From Maricaulis sp036231565 (GTDB lineage Bacteria; Pseudomonadota; Alphaproteobacteria; Caulobacterales; Maricaulaceae): a stretch of 64,000 nt of DNA. The DNA lies in the NCBI GenBank assembly GCA_036231565.1, contig JAZAHA010000049.1, positions 124,001-188,000 on the forward strand, written 5' to 3'. The position numbers and the translations under genes are program-made. Below the pieces are notes generated by a model. That model saw nothing but the letters and a program-made list of their open reading frames with translations. It was not told the origin of the DNA and searched no databases. This document shows, in pieces, positions 56,826 through 64,000 of this stretch. Numbering within the stretch: the first letter of the stretch is position 1; every line of letters begins with the position of its first letter.

Positions 56826-58544
56826 TCAGTCCTCCATCATGTCGGCATTGGATGCGCCCGGCGGCACCAGCGGCCAGACGTTTTCGCGCGGGTCGATCAG
56901 CACATGGGCCAGGATCGGGCCGCGCGCGTTCAGCAAGCGGTCGATTGCGCCGGGAACCTCGTCCCGGCTGTGAACCGTGAAGGCTTCGATGCCGAAGGCG
57001 TGCGCCACCTCGGTAAAGTCCGGATTGTCGTAGAGATCGATCTCGGAAAAATTCTGGTCGAAGAAGTATTCCTGCCACTGGCGCACCAGGCCCAGAGAGG
57101 CATTGTCCAGCAACAGGATCCGGATCAGCACCCCATAGCGGCGGGCCGTCGCCAGCTCCTGGATGTTCATCATGATCGAGCCGTCGCCCGAGATCGTGAC
57201 GACCTTGGCGTCGGGGCGTTCCATGGCGGCACCGATGCCGGCGGGCAGTCCGTAGCCCATGGCACCCAGACCGGCGGAGGTCAGATGCGATTCCGGACGC
57301 GAGAAGCGGCAATGCTGGGCCACCCACATCTGATGCTGGCCGACATCGCAGGCGGCGATGAAATCGTCGCCGGCGGCTTCGGACAATTCCTTCAGCATGG
57401 CCGGTGCAAACACGCCATTGCCCGGCGCGTCATAGCGGAAGGCATGGCGTGCCTTGCGTTCGCGGCAGGTTTCGCGCCAGGGGTCGATATCCAGATAGCC
57501 CGGATCCATGCGCGCCAGCGCATCGGCAATATCGCCGGCGATTGCCGCATCGGCCGCGCGCAGCTTGCCGATCTCGGCAATGTCGGCATCCATGTGGATG
57601 ATGCGGGCACCCTTGGCGAAACTGTCCAGCCGGCCGGTCGCGCGGTCGTCGAACCGCGCACCGCAGCACACCAGCAAGTCGCACTCGTCCACGGCGACAT
57701 TGGCCGCGCGCCCGCCATGCATGCCCAGCATGCCCAGGAAATTCTCGGCATCGGGGTGCGGGCAGCCCAGGCCTTTCAGGGTCGCCACGGCGGGAATGCC
57801 GGTCCGGCCCATGAAGTCCCGGACCGCGTCGACAGCGCGGCCCAGGGCGACACCGCCGCCGATATAGAGAACGGGGCGTTTTGATTGAGTCAGCAGGGCC
57901 GTCGCCGCAGCCACATCGGCGTCACTGGCACGGGACGGCCCTGCTGCAGGCCGAGGCTCTGGGGGTAAGGTGGGGTACGCCTCGGCTTGTAGGACATCCT
58001 TCGGCAGATCGATCAGGACAGGGCCGGGGCGCCCGCCTTCCGCGATCTCGAAGGCTTCGGCGATCATCTCCGGAATCCGCATGGGATCGCGGATGATGAT
58101 CGAGTGTTTCACGACCGGCATGGACATGCCGAACACATCGACTTCCTGGAAGGCGTCCGTACCCATCAGGCCCGACGGGACTTGGCCCGTCAGGATGATC
58201 ATGGGGACGCTGTCCATGTAGGCATTGGCGATGCCGGTCAGCAGGTTCGTTGCGCCGGGACCGGATGTGGCCAGGCACACACCGGCCTTGCCGGTGATGC
58301 GCGCCTGGGCGTCGGCCGCGAACGCGGCCGCCTGTTCATGGCGGACCAGGATGTGCTGCAGGCTCGAGCCGGTCAGGGCGTCGTAGACCGGCATGATCGC
58401 CCCGCCCGGATAGCCGAATACGCGCTCGACACCCAGGGCTTCCAGCGTGCGTACGACGGCGTGCGCGCCGGTCTGCTTGGCTGTCTTGGGCGCCGGAGCG
58501 GTCTCCGCTTCGGTCAGGCTGTCATTGGCGGGCAGGGCGGTCAT
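56826..58544 (-). CDS. ilvB: Acetolactate synthase large (catalytic) subunit
   Basis: 572 residues, ThDP-dependent. The cofactor Glu lies in LVRHEQAAAFAADA, the ThDP-Mg motif is ISGDGSIMMNIQELAT, and FAD/linker motifs GRTGIPAVATLKGLG and GARFDDRATGRLD are present. It makes acetolactate and acetohydroxybutyrate. It is followed by the small subunit gene. Confidence 0.97.
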   Translation of the reverse strand: MTALPANDSLTEAETAPAPKTAKQTGAHAVVRTLEALGVERVFGYPGGAIMPVYDALTGSSLQHILVRHEQAAAFAADAQARITGKAGVCLATSGPGATNLLTGIANAYMDSVPMIILTGQVPSGLMGTDAFQEVDVFGMSMPVVKHSIIIRDPMRIPEMIAEAFEIAEGGRPGPVLIDLPKDVLQAEAYPTLPPEPRPAAGPSRASDADVAAATALLTQSKRPVLYIGGGVALGRAVDAVRDFMGRTGIPAVATLKGLGCPHPDAENFLGMLGMHGGRAANVAVDECDLLVCCGARFDDRATGRLDSFAKGARIIHMDADIAEIGKLRAADAAIAGDIADALARMDPGYLDIDPWRETCRERKARHAFRYDAPGNGVFAPAMLKELSEAAGDDFIAACDVGQHQMWVAQHCRFSRPESHLTSAGLGAMGYGLPAGIGAAMERPDAKVVTISGDGSIMMNIQELATARRYGVLIRILLLDNASLGLVRQWQEYFFDQNFSEIDLYDNPDFTEVAHAFGIEAFTVHSRDEVPGAIDRLLNARGPILAHVLIDPRENVWPLVPPGASNADMMED

Positions 58545-58565
58545 GATACTGGAGCTTTCCTGTCG

Positions 58566-59594
58566 TCAGTGCGTATTGGCGCCGGGCTGCAGCCACGGCA
58601 TGTCGGCGCGCAGTTCGGCACCGGTTTTCTCGATCGGGTGTTCCAGATCCTTGCGCAGCAAGGCCTGGTATTGCGGCTTCCCGGCCTGGTTCTCGGTGAT
58701 CCAGTCGCGGGCAAACGTGCCGTCCTGGATGTCCTTGAGAACCTCGCGCATGCGGGCCTTGGTCTCGTCATTGATGACGCGCGGGCCCGAGCGCAGATCG
58801 CCATAAATGGCGGTCTCCGAGATGAATTCGTGCATCTTCGCCATGCCGCCCTCATAGAGCAGGTCGACGATCAGCTTCAGCTCGTGCAGGCATTCGAAAT
58901 AGGCGACTTCCGGCTGGTAACCGGCCTCGACCAGCGTCTCGTAGCCGGCCATCACCAGCTCGGTCGTGCCGCCGCACAGGACGGCCTGCTCACCGAACAG
59001 ATCGGTCTCGGTCTCTTCGGCGAAAGTCGTCTCGATCACGCCGGCCGTCGCACCGCCGATACAGGCCGTATAGCTCAGCGCCCGGTTGCGGGCCTTGCCG
59101 GTGGCATCCTGGTTGATGGCAAACAGACAGGGCACGCCGCGGCCGATCTCGTATTCCCGGCGCACCAGATCGCCCGGCCCCTTCGGCGCGACGAGGATGA
59201 TGTCGGTGTCGGGATCGGGATGAACCCGGCCGAAATGCACCGAGAAACCGTGGGCGAACAGGACGGCATCGCCCTTGTCCAGATTCGGCGCGACCATCTC
59301 GCGATAGACGGCTTCGTGCGTCATGTCCGGGGTCAGGATGGCGATCACATGGGCGGCCTTGGTGGCTTCTTCCGGCGTTGCCGTCTTCAGCCCGTCAGCC
59401 TTGGCCTTCTTCTCGCCGGCCCCGCCGGAACGCACGCCGACGATCACGTCGCAGCCGGAATCCTTCAGGTTCATGGCGTGGGCACGCCCCTGGCTGCCAT
59501 AGCCGATGACCGCGATCGGCCTGGACTTGAACTCGGTGGTGTCGACTTCGAAGGCGGCGCGCCGGGAAGTCGATTTGGAAGCGGACGCGGTCAT
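58566..59594 (-). CDS. ilvC: Ketol-acid reductoisomerase
   Basis: 342 residues, class I type. The nucleotide fold is AVIGYGSQGRAHAMNLKDSG with VGVRSGGAGEKKA after beta-2, suggesting NADPH use; the metal-binding helices contain FGEQAVLCGGTTELV and EVAYFECLHELKLIVDLLYEGG. Converts acetolactate to dihydroxyisovalerate. It overlaps the ilvD stop by 4 nt. Confidence 0.97.
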   Translation of the reverse strand: MTASASKSTSRRAAFEVDTTEFKSRPIAVIGYGSQGRAHAMNLKDSGCDVIVGVRSGGAGEKKAKADGLKTATPEEATKAAHVIAILTPDMTHEAVYREMVAPNLDKGDAVLFAHGFSVHFGRVHPDPDTDIILVAPKGPGDLVRREYEIGRGVPCLFAINQDATGKARNRALSYTACIGGATAGVIETTFAEETETDLFGEQAVLCGGTTELVMAGYETLVEAGYQPEVAYFECLHELKLIVDLLYEGGMAKMHEFISETAIYGDLRSGPRVINDETKARMREVLKDIQDGTFARDWITENQAGKPQYQALLRKDLEHPIEKTGAELRADMPWLQPGANTH

Positions 59595-61324
59595 GCGGTG
59601 ATCTCCTGCTTGGATGTCGCGTTGTCGGTGGATTTCGGGGCGGCCGGAGTGTCGGTCCCGGCCGGAATGGTGACGGCGCCGCGCGAGGCCGAGGAGACCA
59701 GCGCGGCATATTTGGCGAACACGCCGCCGACGGATTTTGGCTCGGGCCGGACCCAGTCCTTGCGGCGTGCGGCCAGATCGGCATCGACATCGATCCGGCG
59801 GGCGCCGACATCGATACGCACGATGTCGCCATTCTCGATCAGGCCGATCGGGCCTCCGGCAGCCGCTTCGGGGCTGACATGGCCGATCACGAAACCCTTG
59901 GAGGCGCCGGAAAAACGGCCATCGGTGATCAGGGCGACGTCTTCGCTCAGACCCTGGCCTACCAGGGCCGCGGTGACGCCCAGCATTTCACGCATGCCGG
60001 GGCCGCCCTTTGGGCCCTCATTGCGGATGATGATGATGTCGCCGGCCTTCACGCGGTTATTCTCGATTTCGGCGAAGGCGGCTTCCTCGCTCTCGAACAC
60101 GCGAGCCGGGCCTTCCATGGCAGTGCGCGAATGGCCGGAGGTTTTCAGCACGGCGCCTTCCGGAGCCAGATCGCCGTAGAGGATACGGAAACCGCCATCG
60201 GGCTTCACCGGATCCGCGACGGTCTTGATAACGCGCTGGTTCCGGGACTCGACCGCTTCGGCGGCCTCCGTGTGCAGGCTGCGGCCGGTCACGGTCGGGG
60301 TGTCGGCCAGCAGGCCGGCCTCGGCCAGGCGCTGGGCAAACAGGCGTGTGCCGCCGGCCAGGAACATGTGGTGGGCCAGGAAGCGGCCGCCGGGCTTCAG
60401 GTCGGTGATCACCGGCGCGATGCCGGAGACCTCGTCAAAGATATCGATCGAGAAGGGCTCGCCCGCCTCGGCCGCAATGGCGGCCAGGTGCAGGATGGCG
60501 TTGGTCGAGCCGCCGCTGGCGGAGGCCGCGATGGCGGCATTGCGCAGCGAAGCCTGGCTGACGAACTGGCGCGGCCGCGTGCCCGTTTTGGCCAGTTCCA
60601 CAACCAGCTTGCCGCAGCGCGCGGCGGCGGCGGGCTTGTCCGGGTGTGGCGCCGGGATGTCGTTGACGCCCATCGGCGACAGGCCCATCACCGACAGGAT
60701 GGTCGCCATCGTGTTGGCGGTGAACTGGCCGCCGCAGGCGCCGGCGCCCGGGCAGGCCGCTTTCTCGACGGATTTCAGCCCTTCATCGTCGAGCGTTCCG
60801 GCGGCGTGTGCACCGATCGCCTCGAACACGTCCTGGACGGACAGGTCCTTTTCGCCCAGCCGGCCCGGCATGATGGTGCCGCCATAGAGGATGCAGCCGG
60901 GCACATCCATGCGCGCCAGCGCCATCGCAGCAGCCGGGATCGTCTTGTCGCAGCCGACCAGGATCACCACACCGTCCAGGCAATGCCCGCGCACCGCCAG
61001 CTCGATCGAGTCGGCGATGGTCTCGCGCGAGATCAGCGAGGCACGCATGCCTTCGGACCCCATGGAGATGCCATCGGAGACCACGACCGTGTTGAAGTCG
61101 ACGGGGAAGCCGCCGGCTTCACTCACGGCCTCGCGCACCGGAACCGCCAGGTCCGCCAGGTGCATGTTGCACGGCGTCACCGTGGTCCAGGTGTTCACGA
61201 CGCCGATCATCGGCTTGTCGAAGTCGGCGTCCTGCATGCCGGTTGCGCGCAGCATGGCGCGGGCGGCGGCGCGGGCCGGCCCCTTCGTGATCGCGTCTGA
61301 CGTTTTTTTCGAACTCTGTGTCAT
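59591..61324 (-). CDS. ilvD: Dihydroxy-acid dehydratase
   Basis: 577 residues. Fe-S cysteines are in VTPCNMHL, LVGCDKTIPA and PGAGACGGQFTANTM; SDGISMGSEGMRASLISRE is the IlvD signature. I chose ATG 61324 with GGAAAG upstream, because the longer frame starts inside the attenuator hairpin. It is the first structural gene of the nine-gene operon and catalyses the step from dihydroxy acids to 2-oxo acids. Confidence 0.96.
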   Translation of the reverse strand: MTQSSKKTSDAITKGPARAAARAMLRATGMQDADFDKPMIGVVNTWTTVTPCNMHLADLAVPVREAVSEAGGFPVDFNTVVVSDGISMGSEGMRASLISRETIADSIELAVRGHCLDGVVILVGCDKTIPAAAMALARMDVPGCILYGGTIMPGRLGEKDLSVQDVFEAIGAHAAGTLDDEGLKSVEKAACPGAGACGGQFTANTMATILSVMGLSPMGVNDIPAPHPDKPAAAARCGKLVVELAKTGTRPRQFVSQASLRNAAIAASASGGSTNAILHLAAIAAEAGEPFSIDIFDEVSGIAPVITDLKPGGRFLAHHMFLAGGTRLFAQRLAEAGLLADTPTVTGRSLHTEAAEAVESRNQRVIKTVADPVKPDGGFRILYGDLAPEGAVLKTSGHSRTAMEGPARVFESEEAAFAEIENNRVKAGDIIIIRNEGPKGGPGMREMLGVTAALVGQGLSEDVALITDGRFSGASKGFVIGHVSPEAAAGGPIGLIENGDIVRIDVGARRIDVDADLAARRKDWVRPEPKSVGGVFAKYAALVSSASRGAVTIPAGTDTPAAPKSTDNATSKQEITA

Positions 61325-61345
61325 CGAAGCTTTCCGTGCGGCGAA

Positions 61346-61390
61346 CACGAAAAACCCCGCTCCCATGTTCCGGGAGCGGGGTTTTTCGTG
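61346..61390 (-). terminator. Attenuator terminator in the ilvD leader
   Basis: Two 19-nt perfectly complementary arms (61346-61364 and 61372-61390) enclose a 7-nt loop. Read on the minus strand the GC stem CCCCGCTCCC/GGGAGCGGGG is followed by five T residues, 22 bp before ilvD. It lies just after the Leu/Val/Ile-rich leader peptide and so is the expected attenuation terminator. Confidence 0.9.
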
Positions 61391-61413
61391 TCTGCCTTTG
61401 CTCTGGTTTTTAC

Positions 61414-61557
61414 CTAGCCGGCAGGCGCGTACGCCACTCCCGTTATGGGGGTGATAATAAGTACGAGTACGAGAAGGAGGAGGCCGAGCGAACCTGCCCG
61501 CGCGCCCTCAAGGGCGGCGGCCGGAAGAACCGGCTGGGCAATGGCGTTCATCGACAT
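61414..61557 (-). CDS. ilvL: Branched-chain amino acid operon leader peptide
   Basis: 47 codons from ATG 61557 (47-residue reading; ATG 61551 also possible). After MSMNAIAQPVLPAAALEG the peptide carries LLLLVLVLII (61453-61482), ten branched-chain codons in a row, then TPITGVAYAPAG and stop. Several of these codons (GTA, CTT, ATA) are rare in this GC-rich genome. Ribosome stalling here when charged Leu/Val/Ile-tRNA is scarce would favour read-through of the terminator at 61346-61390. Confidence 0.9.
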   Translation of the reverse strand: MSMNAIAQPVLPAAALEGARAGSLGLLLLVLVLIITPITGVAYAPAG

Positions 61558-61752
61558 GACAGGGGTATTCCTGTTTCCTATTGCGCTGCAGCGTGACCGC
61601 ACTCGATCATGATTGCAACCCCTCGATTGGAAAATTTCTGCACCAGATCGCATATCGGGGTCAGTGTGAGCAAAAAACAGCGAACGGCAGGGTTCCTGCG
61701 CAATGGAATTTCAAGGCGCAGAATTGTGCACTTCACGGTAGGCTGACGCATC

Positions 61753-62127
61753 ATGGTTCGCTTGGTATGGCTGGCATTCGGAGGTCTATGCGTCGGGCTG
61801 GCAATTGCCGGTGCCGCGCTTCCCCTTTTGCCGACCACGCCCTTCCTCCTTCTGGCGGTCTTTGCCTTCGCGCGGGGCTCGCAGCGGCTGCACGACTGGC
61901 TGGTCGATCACCGGCATTTCGGCCCGATGATCCGGAACTGGCGCGAGCATGGCGGGATTGACCGCCGCTCCAAACTGCTTGCCGTCGCGGCCATGCTGGT
62001 GGCGCTTCTGGTCAGCTGGGCTGTGGGTGTTGGCCCGCGCCTGCTGCTCATCCAGGCATTGGTTCTGGGCGCATCCGCGACCTTTATCCTGACTCGTCCG
62101 GACGGTCCGAGGCACCCGGAAAGCTGA
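61753..62127 (+). CDS. DUF454 (YbaN-like) inner membrane protein
   Basis: 124 residues with a first hydrophobic segment ending LPLLPTTPFLLLAVFAFARGS, the DUF454 signature, then HFGPMIRNWREHGGI and a second hydrophobic pair. Function of DUF454 is not established. It is transcribed away from the ilv operon. Confidence 0.85.
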   Translation: MVRLVWLAFGGLCVGLAIAGAALPLLPTTPFLLLAVFAFARGSQRLHDWLVDHRHFGPMIRNWREHGGIDRRSKLLAVAAMLVALLVSWAVGVGPRLLLIQALVLGASATFILTRPDGPRHPES

Positions 62128-62288
62128 TGCGCCATTCATCTTGCTCGAAATCCGGGCAGCCTGTCTCAATTCCGGGCAATGGTAGCGACGTGGAAAAAAA
62201 TTGCATGAATACGGTTGACCGCGGTTCAGGCAAAGGCCGCTGATTTCCCCGCGGCATCCGATCATGTCGCGACTCTGTGGATTGAACT

Positions 62289-62316
62289 GCTGGCGGCGTT
62301 GGCCGCCAGCTCTTTT
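62289..62316 (+). terminator. Probable terminator downstream of the DUF454 gene
   Basis: GCTGGCGGC pairs with GCCGCCAGC over a 4-nt loop and is followed by TCTTTT. It is 160 bp past the DUF454 stop, so the assignment to that transcript is tentative. Confidence 0.55.
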
Positions 62317-62323
62317 CCTCGGG

Positions 62324-62340
62324 TCGGGAAAATTTCCCGA
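62324..62340. promoter_or_regulatory. Perfect 17-bp palindrome upstream of the ammonium transporter
   Basis: TCGGGAAA-A-TTTCCCGA is a perfect palindrome in the 562-bp gap 62128-62689. The same gap holds another near-palindrome (ATGTTGC-agt-GCAGCAT, 62402-62418). No gene was found in this stretch, and I could not identify a convincing sigma54 promoter (TGGCAC-N5-TTGC). Confidence 0.4.
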
Positions 62341-62689
62341 AATCCGGTGAAAAAGACTGATTACGCGCCATAAAAATTCAATTAATCGACCAAAAAGAAA
62401 AATGTTGCAGTGCAGCATTCGGTGTCATAGGGTTGTCAAACAACGAGCCGCGATGACGCGGCCGCACCACAGAGCGCGTTGATGGGATCCGCCGCCGCCA
62501 GAAGGCGGTAGGGATCAACTTGCCCGACGAGGCACAGGTTTCGTCATTGCGCGCAATATTCGTGCACAAGTCAGATCCGAGTCGAACAAGCGGACCGTTC
62601 AATCAAGAACGGTTTCACCGCATGCGACCGGTGCGCGAGGCTCACCCGCAGGCGGTTCAAGGGATGGTTGCCAGAGCGGGGGGATCCCA

Positions 62690-64000
62690 ATGATTGGCAC
62701 AATGAAGACACGAAAGACACTTCTTGGCGGCGCGCTGGTCGCGCTGGCGGCCGGCGCCCTGGTCGCCGGGCCGGCCCAGGCCGAGGTGTCCGAAGAGACC
62801 GCGTTCGTTTTCAACACGCTGCTCTTCCTGATCGGCGGCTTCCTGGTCATGCTGATGGCTGCCGGGTTCGCGATGCTGGAGGTCGGCTTTGTCCGCACCA
62901 AGCACGCCGCGGCGATCTGTCTGAAGAATATCGCGCTCTACTCGATCGCCGGCCTCATGTTCTACCTGGTCGGCTATCAGGTCATGTATGGCGGCGAGAC
63001 GCCCTGGTTCGGCATGCCGGCGATCTGGGGACCGTCCGAAATTGCCAGCGACGCCGAGATTTCGCTTGAGACCGGCTATGCGGCAGCCTCGGACTGGTTC
63101 TTCCAGATGGTGTTTGTCGCCACCGCGGCTTCGATCGTGTCCGGCACGATTGCCGAGCGCGTCAAGCTCGGCCCCTTCTTCATCTTTGTCGTGGTGCTGA
63201 CCGGCGTGATCTATCCGATCCAGGGCTCCTGGGAATGGGGTGCAGGCTGGCTCGACAGTGATTTCGGCTTCTCCGACTTCGCCGGGTCGACGCTGGTTCA
63301 CTCCACCGGCGGCTGGGCGGCACTTGCGGGCGCGATCCTGCTGGGTGCACGGACCGGGCGTTTCGGTCCGAACGCGACACCGATGGTGCCGTCATCCCTG
63401 CCGCTTGCCACGCTGGGTACCTTTGTCCTCTGGTTCGGCTGGTTCGGTTTCAACGGGGCTTCCCAGCTTGCGATGGGCTCGGCTGCCGATGCAGTCGCTA
63501 TCTCCCAGATTTTCGCCAACACGAATATGGCGGCTGCGGCAGGCGTCGTGACAGCGTATCTCCTCTCCATGCTGCTCGGCGGCGGCAAGGCCAATCTCGC
63601 TTACTGCCTCAACGGTGCGCTGGCCGGCCTGGTCTCGATCACGGCCGAACCCCTGACGCCGACCATCCTGGAGGCGGTTGCCATCGGCGCTGTCGGATCG
63701 GTGATCGCGACCTTCGGTGCCAAATTCCTCGAAGCCGTGCGCATTGACGACGTGGTGGGCGCCATTCCGGTCCACCTCTTCGCCGGCATCTGGGGCACGA
63801 TGGCGGTTCCGCTGACCAATGCGGACGCCTCCTTCTTCGGACAGGCAGTCGGCGTCGGGGCCATCGGTGCCTTCGTCTTCCTGTCCAGCTTCGTGGTCTG
63901 GCTGATCCTGAAGATCACGGTGGGTATCCGCCTGTCGCCGGACGCCGAGAATGTCGGTGGCGATCTGTCCGAGCTGGGGCATCCGGCAGGCTCGATCTTC
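62690..64000 (+). CDS. amt: Ammonium transporter, 3' end outside window
   Basis: 437 codons visible; the frame is still open at the window end. A signal-like N-terminus (LLGGALVALAAGALVAGPAQAE) precedes eleven-helix Amt/MEP features: AGFAMLEVGFVRTKHAA, FVATAASIVSGTIAERVK, the pore histidine in STLVHSTGGWAAL and its partner in GAIPVHLFAGIWGT. It conducts NH4+/NH3 into the cell. GGGGGA lies upstream of ATG 62690; ATG 62702 is an alternative. A glnK gene would be expected nearby but is not upstream within the window. Confidence 0.95.
   Translation, partial: MIGTMKTRKTLLGGALVALAAGALVAGPAQAEVSEETAFVFNTLLFLIGGFLVMLMAAGFAMLEVGFVRTKHAAAICLKNIALYSIAGLMFYLVGYQVMYGGETPWFGMPAIWGPSEIASDAEISLETGYAAASDWFFQMVFVATAASIVSGTIAERVKLGPFFIFVVVLTGVIYPIQGSWEWGAGWLDSDFGFSDFAGSTLVHSTGGWAALAGAILLGARTGRFGPNATPMVPSSLPLATLGTFVLWFGWFGFNGASQLAMGSAADAVAISQIFANTNMAAAAGVVTAYLLSMLLGGGKANLAYCLNGALAGLVSITAEPLTPTILEAVAIGAVGSVIATFGAKFLEAVRIDDVVGAIPVHLFAGIWGTMAVPLTNADASFFGQAVGVGAIGAFVFLSSFVVWLILKITVGIRLSPDAENVGGDLSELGHPAGSIF

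Noticed and set aside
58104..60179. A 691-codon plus-strand frame opposite ilvB, ilvC and ilvD
   Set aside because: The opposite strand encodes three unmistakable enzymes; the frame crosses their junctions without any domain.
62530..62580. NtrC site around TTGCGCGCAATATTCGTGCA upstream of amt
   Set aside because: The half-sites are only partly symmetric and no sigma54 promoter follows at the usual distance.
1..64000. CRISPR arrays, insertion sequences, prophage genes
   Set aside because: No regularly spaced short repeats, transposase or phage structural genes were seen on either strand.

Overview
The window is a GC-rich chromosomal segment from an alphaproteobacterium, most likely the Maricaulaceae/Hyphomonadaceae side of Caulobacterales. 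The basis is general: an Oar-like TonB receptor with a carboxypeptidase-regulatory domain beside LytTR regulators, a RpoE-ChrR pair, abundant Leu/Ala/Arg-rich proteins and TTG/GTG starts. This placement is an inference; no rRNA or marker gene is present.

Layout. 0-6.1 kb: the end of a HxlR-type regulator, a carotenoid oxygenase with a flavin oxidoreductase, a two-gene hydroxyproline catabolic unit and an isolated rmlA. 6.1-12.9 kb: a complete cytochrome bd locus (cydDC and an NsrR-like Rrf2 regulator on one strand, cydABX on the other) with similar operator-like sites in front of cydA and of the regulator. 12.9-18.1 kb: two LytTR regulators and a large TonB-dependent receptor. 18.1-21.3 kb: a duplicated 78-bp sequence, tRNA-Arg(CCG) and copper resistance copAB. 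21.4-32 kb: KDPG aldolase, a GPH-type sugar transporter, a tripartite RND efflux operon and modABC. 32-40.4 kb: a CHASE4-GGDEF-EAL protein, a lipid-modifying operon (FAD oxidoreductase, DUF1365, Cfa-like methyltransferase) divergent from rpoE-chrR, with a symmetric pair of ECF promoters between them, and a LacI regulator. 40.4-43.2 kb: a partner-switching signalling operon (Hpt, STAS, receiver-PP2C, HATPase). 43.3-47.2 kb: exported alkaline phosphatase, a two-repeat secreted protein and a membrane dipeptidase.

47.5-50.7 kb is a transferred island of lower G+C. It holds a compact four-gene operon: a 2TM SLATT protein, a SMODS/CD-NTase nucleotidyltransferase, a DUF4917 (SIR2-like) protein and a small unknown protein. 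The operon lies exactly between the last codons of a type I restriction hsdS and the first codons of a frameshifted hsdR, and its terminal start and stop codons overlap theirs. This is a CBASS-like defence cassette that appears to have lived inside a type I RM operon; the RM genes are now gone. Its left edge abuts a degenerate second copy of the dipeptidase C-terminus.

50.9-61.6 kb is one nine-gene branched-chain amino acid operon (ilvD-ilvC-ilvB-ilvN-leuA-ilvE-leuC-leuD-leuB, minus strand), preceded by a leader peptide with ten consecutive Leu/Val/Ile codons and a strong terminator, i.e. classical attenuation. The window ends with a DUF454 membrane protein and the 5' part of an ammonium transporter. 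No CRISPR array, rRNA, phage gene or transposase was seen.
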